Notes: generated from the letters alone by a model not told the origin. Counted from the stretch's first letter, positions 22,857 through 34,667 are shown. The stretch is DNA of 64,000 nt from Crossaster papposus (GCA_037893245.1 JBAIAA010000745.1:682001-746000), one strand, 5' to 3'. Numbers and translations are program-made.

Positions 22857-24218
22857 CAGTCAGTCCGCAGCGCACTGAAAAGCCGTTCAATTTATGTGCG
22901 CTTTATGCATGGCACTTTGTGCGTGACCTCGTTTTTGAATACTTAATGAGCTGGCAACGACGCCTGGAATTTGGTCCGAAACATCCGTTTTATTTACCGA
23001 CTGTCAATATTATGTATATTTTCTTTTGGATAAGAAAACATTCTTGTATATTATACAATTATATTGGAAATTATATGACATTTAGAGGGTGAAATTTATA
23101 ACATAAAAAAAATTCCGAACCAACAAATTGACCTTTAAAAAACGACGAGATGTTCCCATTTTCTGGCGGTGGCCACAACCCAATTTCACACTGATGTTAA
23201 AGATAATTCCATATTCTATCAACAAAATTACTGTCGATTTGGGATTGATTTGAACTTAGTCCAGTCAGGGCGCAGAAAATTCTAACGTTCACTAGAAAGT
23301 AACGAACGGAATATCCCGCCATGACAGTCTTCCTTTGCCCTCATTGGTCGTAAATGACGTCATTGAAAAGGGCTTCGTGATACCTGAATACCTGGCGATG
23401 GCTGCTCGTGCGATAGATGCGGTTGGTATGGCGGTGGGCATGACCATGGTGGTGGACGGCATGACCTATTATTACCTATAGTATAAGAAACATTGGAAGA
23501 CAGAAAAGGGAACTGTGAAGTTTAGCAGTAACTATTAAACAAGTTTTATATCTTTGAACAAAACATAGGCCTAAGTCGTTTTTATACAAGACAAATCAAT
23601 TTTGAAGGCATGACATGAAGGCAGAAACCTAACTTGAGCATATTATAAATAAGCCACACAAAACAAAACAATTTACATACATGTACATGTACATGAGGGT
23701 GTGCTTGCGTGCATAATGAAATACACGCTCTGCGTAAGTACACGCCGAAAGACATGGCCGAAAAGGTTGAAATCGCGCGCACAAAAATCGTCGCAGAATA
23801 CATGAGAAACATGTCGCCACAGGCTAAATTGTATATCAAACGAAAGATCATTGCTTCCTTTATCGATGTGTAGTGATCATTTTTGGCAATATTTGTTAGT
23901 CCAGTCAGGGCGCAGAAACTAAACACACGACAAAAAAATTACTTAAAATCATAACCTAACTTTGAGTAAACAAAATTCTGCCAAAAACATACTGAATCTC
24001 GTCATAATTTATATCCTTCGATTCAGAAAAAATTTCGCTTTCCACTTACCACGCCATCTTGGAGAATAACTGCTCCGTTTGCAACGCGTAGTTCGTTAAA
24101 ACAAAGCTGCCGAACTCTCGCAATTGCTCGCGTAAATCTCGTGGCCGATTTGCGACGCCGGCCGGGCAAATAAAGTTCTGGATATGACCTCATTAACGCG
24201 TGCGCTGCGGACTGACTG
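22857..24218. mobile_element. 1.36 kb TIR element with CAGTCAGTCCGCAGCGCAC ends
   Basis: The 19-bp left end CAGTCAGTCCGCAGCGCAC is exactly matched by GTGCGCTGCGGACTGACTG at the right end. An internal direct repeat TAGTCCAGTCAGGGCGCAGAA occurs at about 23258 and 23898. The minus-strand ORF at 23582-23926 resembles nothing I know, so I treat the element as non-autonomous. Confidence 0.75.
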
Positions 24219-24272
24219 TGTTAACGTCGCAGTATAAAAAGTCAACCTTGAATTAGAATTTCACTGAACATG

Positions 24273-25620
24273 TAGTCTTGATCCAAGACCAAGCTAGCCG
24301 TTCGTTTGTTCCGCGGCGCGCCGTCCGTATATATCCGGGCTTACTGAGGGCGCCCTTAATTATCGCCAGATTCGTGGAAGAGATCCAGGAATTATGGCGA
24401 TAATAAAGGGCGCCCTCAATAATCCCAGATAATACGGACGGCGCGCCGCGGAACAAATGAACGGGCTAGCTTGGTCTTGGCCAAGACTAATAGCTCACTA
24501 GTCTTGATCCAAGACCAAGCTAGCCGTTCGTTTGTTCCGCGGCGCGCCGTCCGTATATATCCGGGCTTACTGAGGGCGCCCTTAATTATCGCCAGATTCG
24601 TTCCCCTATCTTGGTCTTGGCGCAAGTGTCACGTGAACCCGGAAAATTCCGAGGACATTCCAAGCATAGCTCAAATAGCTACTCGCCCCCGCATGCGCGC
24701 TAAGTCGTTTTTGTTTAATGTAGTGTTATATTATTATAGTCTGGTTCCCAGACCAAATATTTCTGACTATTTGTGATTTTTCATTTATTATTTAGCTACA
24801 CTGCTAGTATCGCGTCATTATCTATTTTTTGTCGCCGGCGGCTATACCTGACATACAATTTAGACGTCTAGGCCTAAACAAATTGTCAGGTCGGAGAACC
24901 AGACTACTATTATTATACACGCTGTGTGTTTCCCATAAATTGCACACGGCGCCATTGCACAAAATAATGTCGTTTCTTACACGTCCGCAAAAGGCGAACA
25001 ATTTTCGAGTACGAGTGTATGCCTTTTGCGGATGTGTAAGAAACCACATTTGGCTAGACGTCTAAATTGTAGGTCAGGTAGCCGCCGGCGACAAAAAAAT
25101 AGATAATGACGCCATACAAGCAGCGTAGCTATGACGACGCAACAATTCAAATTTTAACGGCTCTTACCAAAAAATAGCACAATGACTACAATGACTGATA
25201 TTCTTAGGCATTTCGTCTGGTGTTGACCTTTGCTAATGCGAGTTTTATTGGAACTGGAGACACTCGAACATCGCGAACGTTAAGCAATTCCTCCAGTTTT
25301 TGGTCACGTGACATTGGCGGGTAAATAATAAATGAAAAATCACAAATAGTCAGAAATATTTGGTCTGGGAACCAGACTATAATAATCGAACACTACATTA
25401 AACAAAAACGACTCAGCGCGCATGCGGGGGCGAGTAGCTATTTAAGCTATGCTTGGAATGTCCTTGGAATTTTCCGGGTTCACGTGACACTTGCGCCAAG
25501 ACCAAGATAGGGGAACGAATCTGGCGATAATTAAGGGCGCCCTCAATTAGCCCAGATATATACGGACGGCGCACCGCGGAACAAATGAACGGCTAGCTAG
25601 CTTGGTCTTGGATCAAGATT
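24273..25620. mobile_element. composite long-TIR foldback flanked by a 10-bp direct repeat
   Basis: The outer ends (TAGTCTTGATCCAAGACC and its near complement) enclose two nested units. The first is a palindrome of about 220 bp (24273-24489). The second (24498-25620) has arms of at least 300 bp, with an inner palindrome at about 24826-25100 containing TTTAGACGTCTA and TCGCCGGCGGCTA. The 105-bp end sequence (AAGACCAAGCTAGCCGTTCG through GCCCTTAATTATCGCC) is present at 24283 and 24505 and inverted at 24375-24487 and 25505-25610. The whole is bounded by ACTGAACATG on both sides (24263-24272 and 25621-25630). Long TIRs with a 9-10 bp duplication fit a Mutator-like foldback. No transposase is seen. 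Confidence 0.8.
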
Positions 25621-25836
25621 ACTGAACATGGCGTACATCGTTTAGAATGGAGCAACCCGAATTGTGACTGACTAGACTCATCCTGATAGATGATTGTGCA
25701 ATCGCACGGACAAATTTGACGTGTATAGACACGCAAAAGGTGTGTAGGTCGTTGTGTAATCACCGAAATTAAAGATCGGTGTATTAATGCAACAGTACAT
25801 GTATTCAACGTTGGGGGTAAAAACGCAAACCGCTTA

Positions 25837-26790
25837 TACCCCTGTCACACCGGAGCTACGCTCCCGTTGCGCTCCTACGGCAACTAAAAAAAGTTTCAAA
25901 ACGCAGTAGAAGCGCAGTAGGATCGCCAAGAGCGTAGTGGGAACGCAGTGTAGTCTACCTAGGTCATGGGAGGGTCTCCATGGTCGCCAAACCTCGGCGA
26001 TTGTTTTGAGCCTGCTTAAAACAATCGCAGAGGGTCGGCGACCTGGTCCAAAACGCAGTGGGAGCGCAGTGAGAGCGTAGTGGAATCTCAAAGAACGTAC
26101 TTGGGACGTCGTGAAGTCTACCTGAGCGTGTCATGATCGTAGCAAGAGCGAGTTGGTATCGCCCTTTGCCCAACTGCGACTGAAGTACGTCTGAAGTTTT
26201 ACCGTGCTCCTACTGCATTTCTACTACGTCGTATAGGGCTTCTTCACGCTCATACTGCGTCCACACGGGCTGCTATACGACTATGGCGATGTTACGGAGC
26301 TTCCTGTACGTTCACAGTGCGATTATACTGCGATTATACTGCGTGTATAGTACGTTCTGACTTTGACATGCGTAATGGCCACAAATGGTATAAATGCAGC
26401 CTATATCCTCCACACAACATACTAATGTGCATCTCCTCTTCACCATGGATGTAGAGAGGCAGAACATAATAATTGTACAACAGATAGCAAATATTGCTCT
26501 TGCTACGATCATGACACGCTCAGGTAGACACGTCACAAGTACGTTCTTTGAGATCCCACTACGCTCTCACTGCGTTTTGGACCAGGTCGCCGACCCTCCG
26601 CGATTGTTTTGAGCAGGCTCAAAACAATCGCCGAGGTTAGGCGACCATGGAGACCCTTCCACGACCTAGGTAGACTCCACTACGTTCCCACTACGCTCTT
26701 GGCGACCCTACTGCGCTTCTACTGCGTTTTTCAACTTTTTTAGTCGCCGTGGGAGCGCAACGGCAGCGTAGCTCCGGTGTGACAGGGGTA
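25837..26790. mobile_element. TTA-flanked element with ~260-bp TIRs
   Basis: The ends are TACCCCTGTCACACCGGAGC and its reverse complement, flanked by TTA on both sides. The match continues through GTCTCCATGGTCGCC and ATTGTTTTGAGC for about 260 bp per arm. A 3-bp TTA duplication fits PIF/Harbinger-type insertion, but no transposase is present. The interior (26160-26340) is made of variants of short words such as CTACTGCG and ACTGCGATTATACTGCG. Confidence 0.8.
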
Positions 26791-27620
26791 TTAGCAGCAT
26801 TACTCGCATGACATTGCCCTATTGTGTCATCATGGAGCCATGGAGCGACTGTAGAAAACACAGTGTTTTATCATATACTGGATTGTGTAAACAAAAAAAG
26901 AACAAATAAACACCCTGTATTGTGACGAGTCTGCACTATGCACCCTACGCGTTTTTTACGTATACATGTACCTGTACGTACATGTACAGGTAGCTGTTGG
27001 TTCAATGGGCCTTAGAATTGAACGGGGATCTCCATGGCGTAACAGAAATGAGTCGTTGAAGGGTGGTAAACAACAACATCCCGGCGACGGGTCCAAACCC
27101 AGTGTCGTACAAAGGCGTACAAATTGGACGTTTAATTTGAAAAATAACGACTTTGGGAATCTTTAACGTGACATTTGTATTCTATTATGTGGTGTTGCGT
27201 AAAATGTGAATAAATCATTAAAACAAATTTACGGTCAATCTTTTTGAGTATGGGAGCCATTTTAACGAATTGAACATATCAACAGGGCTATGATGATTAT
27301 CTACGAGAAGAAGAAACCACGATAAGAAATAATTACGTATGAAATTAAAGCATAATACGGATACAATAAATAAACAACACGGGTGCCTAAAACCTACCGG
27401 AACTCAGTTTCAAGTATTTTATTTCAATTTCATTCCGAATAGTCAATTATACATGACATTACATTAATCAAACTGTAAAATAACGGATTGAAAATAAATC
27501 CAGCGTATGGAAAAAAGGTTGTTCATAACAACATATTCAATACAAATTAGGTATGACGTCTTTACATTAAAATTTGTAAATGATAGAAAGTGGCGTTTCA
27601 AAGATTTGTCATTAAGATCA
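26791..27620. other. noncoding stretch, nothing recognised
   Basis: Contains a palindromic ACATGTAC patch (26963-26992). No coding pattern. Confidence 0.35.
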
Positions 27621-27624
27621 TGAG

Positions 27625-28060
27625 TTAAAGGCAGGATACACCATTGGTAATTGCTTGAATTGTCATGAAGGAGTGGATTTGGGGGTTGTATTTTATAGTA
27701 AATATTGTTTAACTGATCTGTCTGAAGTTTCTACAATCATGGATGCTGAGAAAAGCAAGAAAAACGGCGTTTGTTTTTAACCGGCGTCAGTCAGTAGTTC
27801 TTATGTTGTGTGTTTTGGGGGGTTTTTTGGCGATCGTCGTCTGGCGATCGAGATATTAAAAAAAAAAATCAATTTTTGGAACAATTACAGGATATCTAGG
27901 GCAATAATTTCGCGCGATGCCTACAATCATTATTTACTTTCAAATTAGTAAGATATTTTCAAATAATTCGGTAGATTTTTTCCCCCAATATCTGCAAATG
28001 GTGTATCTGCAAATGGTGTACACCACGTATTTGTTTTTGTATAAATCTTTAAACAGAATA
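27625..28060. repeat. dispersed element with AAGGCAGGATACACCATTGG end, copy 1
   Basis: Shares about 400 bp with 53050-53425: AGGATACACCATTGGTAAT, GAGAAAAGCAAGAAAAACGG, TCTGGCGATCGAGAT and AGGATATCTAG. The other copy ends in TGTATCCTGCCTTT, the complement of this left end, so the family has TIRs. This copy lacks a clear right end. Confidence 0.75.
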
Positions 28061-28118
28061 TTACAAAATATTTACGAACGTCGATTCAACATAGGACAAG
28101 TTTCAGGTTCAAATTTGA

Positions 28119-31100
28119 TCACAACACAATAATAGACAAACGCTTTGTGCAAGAAAGGAGTTGATCAGCTTGAACTCTTTTCGTGTACACAACCTGGTAA
28201 TATTTCCTTTCTTCCTTGCTTTCGGTGTTCATCGTTTTCTTATTTCTGGTAATTTTGTGGGGGTCAACGACTTGCACTTTAGAAGGACCAACCTTGTGGA
28301 CCAGTTGAAACATGGTGTCAACATTTACGATCGATTGATTTTGGTAATTCAGCGTGATACCCCGAACTTTACAAAATGTTGTGTTTCCGGTAGGATCGGA
28401 TTTTGCCAACTTGTAGGCATAATTATTCGGCCCACCAGAGACAAATGATGTAATATGGTTGTCTGAATCAATTTCATTGGTGAGTTCACCCAAATAATCC
28501 CCTATTTCGGGTTCCGATTTTCCCTCGCGGGCCACGTATATCACGCTGTCTGTGTCGTAGTACAACACTCTTCGGTCTAATGTCTCTAACACTTCATACA
28601 GTTTGAGTCTTGCTTGCGCCGTTGTGTATGCTGCGATGATGACGTTGGTGCGTCCAGAAGGCTCGATGAAGTCATCGGTGTTCTGCCATTGAACCTCCAC
28701 CATCTCATCCGAGACGAAGTTGGCGCTGTTTACCTGTACATCATCGCTAGTCATCATCTCGAAGTACTCCTCAGGGTCAGTAATATGGGATGTTTTCGCC
28801 ATGTTAGGCCTCTGGCCAAATCTACCCCAAAAACTATTGAGCATCAATTTGGCCAATGCTCTGAGACCGGGGTTCTTCTGGATATTATTCCACTCCAGCC
28901 GGACACCTTCCTTATCGAAGTACTTGTGTATGTAGTCGTGCTTCTGTTGCGTTGTCTGACACCACTGAGGCCAATTGCTCGCCTCTTGTTTCATTTTCAG
29001 AAAGGCATTGACATACGAAGCAAACAGCCCTCCGTCTTTGGTGTCTGGGTCATACTGAGCAACCCGGTCGAAATGCCACACCTCATAGATTTTAAATAGC
29101 CTGTAACCCATCTGAAGAGCTTTCTGAAGTTCCCGTGTGACCTAGGTACCCGCCAAGGCCCTCTCTTAGTCACTATGGCGACAAGAAGAAGACTGTCGCA
29201 GTGTTTCGCAGCATTTAGCACACAGAGGAAACATCAGTCGTCCGCTTGCCTTGTAGGGGAGCACTGGGTGATACAGTCCTCTTGGAGGAAGCATCTTGCA
29301 CTTGACCAGACCCTCATACTCGCTTATGTCCCCAAAATTCTCGGTGAGGATGGTAGGGTGGCCGATAGGATATTTACCGTACTTGTTAATATACGGATAC
29401 AAACTTGTAAAATCTACGTATTTGATTTTCTCTCCGGTTCCAGCTTCGTAGAAGAGTCTGGTAGCGTTGGTGCGCCCTCCGCAGAAGGCATCACGTGGGA
29501 CGAGAGGGGTAGGGACTTCCAAGGCCTTGATGTATTCTCGCATAGAGTCGTCCTTCTTTAGCTCAGCATCAAAGTCGCATTCCCACTGTTTGATATATCG
29601 ATAACCCTGGTCGATGATGTACTGCCGTTTTTCTATGGTTTTCTGATAGAGTTCTTCCATAGTCAGATTGTTGAAGGGATGTTTCGTGGTGCGGGATAGA
29701 CAAGTGTGACCATGATGGAGACAGCCATGGAACTCCAGGACGGACTTGACCTCATCAGCCTCATAGTAACCGTCAACTTTATATTTGCCGACGTGCACTT
29801 CACCGTTGTTAGCCGCGTGTTGGATATACTGACCCGTTTGATGGGAAATCCATTTTAGGCATTTCAACGCTTTGACAGACTGTCTGTCATTGGAGTTGTA
29901 CCCCTGGGGATGAATTATTCCTATGGTGTCTGGCTCGAGATATCGGGACCGGTACACCAAGTTGCAAGCCGAAGCGATGGTAATGCATTGTTGGAAGGGA
30001 TCTATGCCGGGCGTGTTCTCATATGCCGTCATGTCCAAAAACAGAGCTCTGAACCGGAGACAGCATCGGCGGAGAATGTCCACGTCTGACTCGTCTGCAG
30101 TATTTAATGATTTCCTTTTTGAAATCGAACTCGTCATTCTGATGCAGTTCGTACCAGTCCATGAATTTCTGCCTGTCTCCTGGCTTCATTGATGAGGGGT
30201 TATAATATTTCATGTCGGGAAGGTGGGACATAATCTTTTCTTGGTTTGCTCTCGTGTTGAAAAAGTGCGGAAAGTGGCCTTTGGCCAACTCATTCAGACC
30301 GAATGCACCGGGAAGCTTGGAGAGGGACATGGGGAGAAAATTGAGAGGGTCTATAAACTTCATGTCGTTGACTGCAACCTCAATACTCATGACTTTGGAA
30401 CCATTGAGAATGACTTTGGGCAAGACTGCATTGTCGTACAAATACCGCAAAATAAAATACGAGTCGTATCCTTGGAAGTTATGACATAGAACAATAGAAC
30501 CAGCGCTGCCTTCTCCCAAAAGCCATTCACAAATTCCTTCTGTGTGTCCGGACCATGAAACACTCGCTCACGATCCCCGCATCGTTGACAGGTCGTGACA
30601 TCTTCCCGGTCTAAACACTGGATGCAGACTTTGTGAGCTATGCACAGATTGGGCTCGTGAATGCCCGTCTCTTGCATACACTCAAAATCAAAGAAAATAT
30701 AAGACCCTGTCTTGTCGCTTGCATCATCATCCTCCCCCTGATCATTAAACTGGACATCTTCGACTGGACTCTCTTCAGTTAAAGGACTGATTTCCATTGC
30801 GGGCTGCATGTAACACAGATGATCCTGGGGCACGTACTCTCTGCATACGGAACAGTATTTCTCTCCACATACGTGTTTCTTTCCTTTGTGACGTTTCCGA
30901 CTGACGAATTGGCTGCAATCCTGACACCTGTAGTGTGTTTTACATACGGATTTACCAGCGCCATTTTGTTTCAGATGATTCTCGAAGCACGTTTTGCTTT
31001 TGAAGTGCCTATTACAGTCACGGCAGTACACCCACTCTTCTTCCACACAGTTGGTTTGGAAACAGAGCTTGCAAGAATTTGCGCAACGGTGTTCTATTAG

Positions 31101-32025
31101 TCCAATTTCTTGCTGGGTATACCCGCAAATGCCTAATTCACTGCCCCGGGCGCCGTACGATAAATGGGTCTACGATTTTCCGTACGATGTTTGAGGCATC
31201 GTAGGTGGTTACGGGCTACGGCGTATGTGTTCTATTTTTGTGTTATAGCCTTTCAGACACGACACACAAAAGTAGCTCTGATTGAGAAAACCCGGCATCT
31301 TGGTGATGACATCGTAATGACCGTGATGGTAGTACAGATAAATCTGTTTATCGGAGGTTGTTCCTTTGTAAATGATGGCATTAAAATGTTCTTTTGATGC
31401 AACCAGGATCTGATAGCCAGAGAGCACGCCTTGGAATAATTTGATTTCCTCTATGCCGCACTTATTCAGAGGCACTCCAGCTTGTCGGTGCAGATCTTCA
31501 GCCAACGTCTGTTGCAGTGAGTATCCTCTTCTGATAGAATCCCATCGTTCGTGCTCATCGATTTTGGCCTTGGCAGTAACAATAGCCCTCGCACAACACA
31601 GGTTATCTTTGTTGATAATTTGAATGATACATTTTTTCTCTCTTAGAAACCGGTCAAAGTTGACATAGCGTTTTTTGGAAACTCTACCAACCAAAGGCAT
31701 GGCCACCTGGGTAATGCTGATCTGTAGACTGCTGTCTAAGGAAAATTGTTCGTTGCTCTGGATCACCTGCTCAAATCTAGCGAAAAATCTCCCCGCCGTC
31801 AACTTATCTTTAGTGATGAACGGCAACTGGATGGGGTAGTCTAGCTCCGGACTCATAACCACCACACGCACGAGGTCTTTCGGACCAGCGTCATTTGTCA
31901 ACGTCTCAAACAGACTTTCGAATACTCGATGAAGCGTGTCAAGGACGGCTGCGTGGTTATAAATGTCGAGGTTTTCCTTGAATGTGACGACGTACTCTAA
32001 CCCTTTCGTGTTGAACTTTTTCATG
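28119..32025 (-). pseudogene. protein-primed type B DNA polymerase (Polinton/Maverick- or adintovirus-like), broken
   Basis: The conceptual gene runs from an ATG near 32024 to about 28119. N-terminal third (32025-31237): an uncharacterised domain ending in a Cys-rich start (YFCVSCLKGYN). Then a zinc-binding region (CRDC, CSVC and similar CxxC pairs, 31080-30820). Exonuclease motif I is FFDFECMQE (about 30700) and motif II CHNFQGYDSYF (about 30480). Polymerase motif A is DFTSLYPYI (about 29430), motif B LMLNSFWGRFGQ (about 28830) and motif C YYDTDSVIYV (about 28560). This order fits the DNA_pol_B_2 family of self-replicating mobile elements and viruses. Breaks seen: frameshifts near 30520 and 30105, in-frame stops TAA (29166-29168) and TAG (29142-29144), and a 129-bp insertion at 31098. 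No integrase, packaging ATPase, protease or capsid gene is next to it, so it is an isolated relic. Confidence 0.88.
31098..31226. mobile_element. 129-bp insertion in the polymerase relic
   Basis: GTGTTCTAT at 31089-31097 is repeated at 31227-31235, so the insert looks flanked by a 9-bp direct repeat. Part of that may be microhomology, because related elements also have GTGTT at this point. The polymerase reading resumes on the far side (KIEH before, RCANSC after). The insert matches in reverse complement the end of the repeat at 50141-50262 (ATTTCTTGCTGGGTATACCC and GTACGATGTTTGAGGCATCG). Confidence 0.8.
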
Positions 32026-32142
32026 TCTACTTCCTTCAATAGAGTAACGCTGTGGGCATTTTAGGTTCAGGTTCTCCATCTTCCATCAGTTCCCCGAAGC
32101 CTACTTGCATCCCACCATGGATCCCGCCATGCTGGCTACGCA

Positions 32143-32322
32143 CTATGTCAACCTTGACCGGTTTCTAAGAGAGACAAAAATGCATCATTCAAATTATCAA
32201 CAAAGATAACCTGTGTTGTGCGAGGGTTATTGTTACTGCCAAGGCCAAAATCGATGAGCACGAACGATGGGATTCTATCAGAAGAGGATACTCACTGCAA
32301 CAGACGTTGGCTGAAGATCTGC
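32143..32322. repeat. inverted duplicate of part of the polymerase relic
   Basis: About 180 bp here is the reverse complement of 31488-31667, with a few substitutions (for example ACATTT versus GCATCA near 32191). It lies outside the start of the polymerase, so a fragment of the gene was copied in opposite orientation. Confidence 0.85.
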
Positions 32323-32329
32323 ACCCGAT

Positions 32330-32624
32330 TTCACTAAACTCTTCGTAACTTACGAGGCATCGCAGCCCTGCGACGCGTCGTATCTCCAAGACGCGTCGCA
32401 GCTGCGTCTTTTTTACTTTTTTGTGTGTGATAAAAATTAAAAAAAAACACCAAAAAAACCCACAAAAACAACCACTATTATTTCTGCCATCCCGGCCACA
32501 GTTTCTTCCTACAGCTTTCCCCTGGCTTCGGTTTCTACGCTTATTCTATCTCGCCCATATCTAAATCCTGTAGATACCGGAGTCGGACGGAAACAAAGAC
32601 GGTGGTGCAAATAGTAATGAACAA
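32330..32624. other. noncoding stretch between the polymerase relic and the retrotransposon
   Basis: Contains GACGCGTCG twice with GCAGCTGCG (32375-32412), then A/T-rich sequence. It may include the 3' terminal repeat of the Ngaro-like element, but no split direct repeat could be confirmed by eye. Confidence 0.35.
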
Positions 32625-33866
32625 TCAAATCCCGCCGGCGGGGGCCGGAAAGGCAGCTTCTATCCCTGAACCGGAGTTAAACATCCTATAGAATTGCCCC
32701 GCACTGTCCGCCTTTGGAGGCTGTTCTTCCGGGAAGACAGCATCGCGCAACATCTTGACGGTGCTCTGCTGCCTCGTTACTTTTTCAACCTGGGTGTAGT
32801 GTCGATACGTCTTCTGAGATACCCATTTGCAGTGGTCCATTACCTGCTCCTCCGACGCACCCAGAAGCCGCAGAGTACTTGCGACCCCAGACCGGCTGCT
32901 ATGAGCTCTCAAAAGGTGATCTTTTGGTACATCTGAAGAAGCGAAATACATCTTTAGACGTGAGTTCGGGCCGCCCCCAGCGAAAGGCTTGTTTTCAAGA
33001 CGTTTTCGACTAGTGGCCAGAGGACGAAAAAGATAACCATCAGTAAGGTCATACTTGTAAGCCTTTGCCAAATCAACTAATCGCTGGACCGCTCCGGCTG
33101 GATCCATCTCTTCCTGGTCCTGTAACTTCGGGGTTATTATTAATGACGACTGATCCTCTCTGATGGACTTGCCGATAGTGTGGTTGAACAAAAGGTCGCC
33201 ACCCTTGGTCCTTGTGATCTCGCAGGTTCTGGTCCTCCCGAGGTCGCCGGCTCTGTCCCCAGCCCACCAGAGGCAGAGGAAAAAGGCCAAGTCTCTATGT
33301 AGTACGTAGAGCTGGGGAAAAGCTCCGCTGACAATATCCGAGATTCGCCTGATGATTTCTTTTGTCAGCCACCTCAACTTGTCGGAAAACATCGGGACTG
33401 CTTGGCGTGGGGTGATGTGTGCCTCCGCCTGCTCCAGTTTAATAGCCTCGATATACCTTTGAACCCTGTAGGAGATACATGGGTTCCCAAAGCTGGACCC
33501 ACTACGCCATACTTTAGACCTACCAATAAAGTTAAAATACGCTCTTATTTGGCCGATGTAAGAGTCCACCGTACCTGCAGCCAATTTGAAGGGGCATTTA
33601 CAAGAAAAGGATCCATGCTTCCCCAAATTTGTACACCCTAAAGTATGAATTTGAGTGCGGCCTCTGGAGTCGCGGTCTACCAGGAAGGTTAAAATGTCGT
33701 GCGGCGTTGCAGAATCCAACATGTACCCCTCGGTGTGATATCCCGTATTTTTGTGCTCTTGCAAGAAACGATCCAACGATGCTACGAGCCTACTTTTGTG
33801 TACCTCGTATCCGCGACAATCCAGCTTCCTTTCTAAATCTGTCAGTCGGGCCGCCACAGCGAACAT
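32625..33866 (-). CDS. tyrosine recombinase of the Ngaro-like element
   Basis: A 413-residue intact ORF. Tyrosine recombinases replace the DDE integrase in this order and insert a circular DNA intermediate through a covalent 3'-phosphotyrosine. Candidate catalytic residues are R205 (WAGDRAGDLG), H322 and R325 (AHSSRSG), H345 and W348 (DHCKWVS) and Y357 (KTYRHYTQ). They are spaced as in the family, and the last tyrosine is followed by T as in Xer-type enzymes. The N-terminal part (about residues 50-150) contains a Cys-rich patch (CKCPFK) and a SAM-like helical pattern. It ends the element's coding capacity and lies just downstream of the hydrolase domain. Of all ORFs in the element this is the only one without a break. 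Confidence 0.88.
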   Translation of the reverse strand: MFAVAARLTDLERKLDCRGYEVHKSRLVASLDRFLQEHKNTGYHTEGYMLDSATPHDILTFLVDRDSRGRTQIHTLGCTNLGKHGSFSCKCPFKLAAGTVDSYIGQIRAYFNFIGRSKVWRSGSSFGNPCISYRVQRYIEAIKLEQAEAHITPRQAVPMFSDKLRWLTKEIIRRISDIVSGAFPQLYVLHRDLAFFLCLWWAGDRAGDLGRTRTCEITRTKGGDLLFNHTIGKSIREDQSSLIITPKLQDQEEMDPAGAVQRLVDLAKAYKYDLTDGYLFRPLATSRKRLENKPFAGGGPNSRLKMYFASSDVPKDHLLRAHSSRSGVASTLRLLGASEEQVMDHCKWVSQKTYRHYTQVEKVTRQQSTVKMLRDAVFPEEQPPKADSAGQFYRMFNSGSGIEAAFPAPAGGI

Positions 33867-33954
33867 CTTGAGGGGAAAAATAAAAAATAAAATATATAGG
33901 AAGAACCCGAATCACATTTGAGTGCGGAGAGCAACAGAGTGGTCAAGCGCTTTA

Positions 33955-34667
33955 TTAGCATGGTATTTTGATACCCCGAGGTAGGCCCAAAATGGATTGT
34001 AAAGACAGCCGCAACTTGCGGTGAAGCTTAAGATATCCTGACAAGGACAAATGAACGTCATCCGCGAGGTCGGACTGGCAAATGTAATCGTTGGAGAAAA
34101 AAAGCCAGCCAACCTCTTGACAAATTTCCTTTAGTGCCGAATTGACTGTAGCAACTGCAGGGTTAACACTGACCTTCTGTGTCTGCCAGAGGAGAAGACA
34201 AATATGCCGCCCGGAAATTCTTCCTTGATCCGACCAGCCGCAGCCCGAAATACCCTGATCACTTCCAATACCCCCTGTGAGCAGTCGGCCAACCGGCTGA
34301 AGTCATTTATGCCTCCATGGAGCACAGCCACTTCTGGCCGATATTTCCGGCAAGATGAGAACAGGTTTTTACACAGCAGAGTCATTTTTGCACCTCTGCT
34401 GACAGAGAAGCGGACATCCAAGGGGAGAGGCCATCCCAAACCGTTTAGCCCTCTGAAAATCGAGTCAGATACCAGGAGAACCCGCCGTGACTTAACGGGC
34501 GGCTCGCGGGCTTGGGGTGCACCGGTACTAGGAAAATAACACTGGAAAGCCCAAAGCTCAAATGCCAGACCCTTGACATTTGGGGCATATCCCGTTGCGG
34601 AAGGGTATTCTAAAACACCTACTTGGCCCGATTCGGACAACCGAATGGCCCGCTGTGCAAAAGACCC
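33955..34667 (-). pseudogene. SGNH-type hydrolase domain of the Ngaro-like element
   Basis: Block I is VLLVSDSIFRGL (nucleophile Ser), the block III-like part is VLHGGINDF, and the C-terminal catalytic Asp-His motif is DDVHLSLSGY near 34040. SGNH hydrolases are esterases/lipases; the role of this domain in Ngaro elements is unknown. The frame is broken near 34190, after IFVFSS, and continues one frame over to a TAA at 33955. Upstream, the reading runs straight up to the 1.03 kb insertion at 34670 and resumes beyond it in the RNase H region, so it was probably part of one long ORF rather than a separate gene. Confidence 0.75.

Noticed and set aside
24253-24776. Repeated ORFs on both strands sharing an identical segment
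   Set aside because: They are readings through the repeated ends of the composite foldback, not protein-coding.
28161-29561. Plus-strand ORFs of 95-161 codons opposite the DNA polymerase
   Set aside because: They are complements of the polymerase reading frames and show no family pattern of their own.
32189-32389. 66-codon minus-strand ORF next to the polymerase
   Set aside because: It is the antisense reading of the inverted duplicate of polymerase sequence.
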